A stretch of DNA of 64,000 nt from Onchocerca volvulus. Its lineage: Eukaryota; Nematoda; Chromadorea; Rhabditida; Onchocercidae. Every line of letters begins with the position of its first letter. Position 1 is the first letter of the stretch. The notes beneath the pieces are model-generated. The model was given only the letters and a program-made list of their open reading frames with translations. It did not search any database and had not been told where the DNA came from. Location of the stretch: assembly GCA_000499405.2 (NCBI GenBank), contig HG738141.1:1160642-1224641 (forward strand). The letters run 5' to 3'. Shown piece by piece: positions 63,940 through 64,000 of this stretch. Position numbers and translations under genes: made by a program.

Positions 63940-64000
63940 CATTCAGGTGAAACTAGTTTTTGTAGTTAATATTATTATTATTAATTGTTTAATTATTAAT

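Noticed and set aside
1..64000. Horizontally acquired Wolbachia or viral segments
   Set aside because: Such inserts are common in filarial genomes, but no bacterial-style gene or viral protein was recognised. A database search would be needed to exclude short ones.
1..64000. tRNA, rRNA or spliced-leader RNA genes
   Set aside because: I looked for T-loop and leader-like motifs by eye and found none convincing. A covariance-model scan would be the proper test.

Overview
The window is nuclear DNA of a parasitic nematode, most likely a filarial (spirurid) worm. It is very AT-rich. Its introns are short to medium, with TTTTCAG-type acceptors and GT donors. The proteins are metazoan with a nematode cast, and short interstitial arrays of the nematode telomere unit TTAGGC occur. 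Several genes have a splice acceptor within about 50 nt upstream of the start codon with no upstream coding exon, as expected for spliced-leader trans-splicing. The species call is inference.

Layout: 1-5639 is gene-poor and holds a TTAGGC/TTAGAC array and a lysine-rich, decayed-looking reading region on the minus strand. 5645-18186 (+) is an EMAP-like microtubule protein (ELP/EML: coiled coil, HELP, WD propellers) with 20 coding exons. 21173-23233 (+) is an unrecognised four-exon gene of 197 codons. 24149-30497 (-) is a TUG/ASPSCR1-type UBX protein. 32602-43388 (-) is a mixed-lineage kinase (SH3, kinase, leucine zipper, long Ser/Pro tail). A GC-rich block lies between it and the divergent AP-1 sigma gene (44405-46680, +). 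TBCE (47515-51685, +) and cyclin Q (52127-54261, +) follow at short spacing. 55271-63519 (-) is a patched-related (PTR) sterol-sensing-domain protein. 63607-63939 (+) is an unplaced ORF at the right edge.

I rebuilt the exons by hand from splice signals, reading phase and family similarity. The seven recognised genes join in frame across all introns, except that the mlk 5' end is open. Three introns needed non-GT donors: one apparent GA-AG in the EML gene, and GC-AG in mlk and in ptr.

The genes are ordinary conserved eukaryotic genes: microtubule binding (EML), tubulin folding (TBCE), clathrin adaptor trafficking (AP1S), membrane tethering/UBX-p97 (ASPSCR1), stress MAPKKK signalling (MLK), CDK10 partner (CCNQ) and nematode PTR. 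I see no shared pathway. AP1S-TBCE-CCNQ lie head to tail with TBCE-CCNQ spacing typical of a nematode operon. I found no CRISPR array, transposase, tRNA, rRNA or bacterial insertion. I see no clear new system. The most unusual signals are the non-canonical donors, a DLG activation segment with a Cys-containing insert in the MLK kinase, and three strong intronic hairpins.
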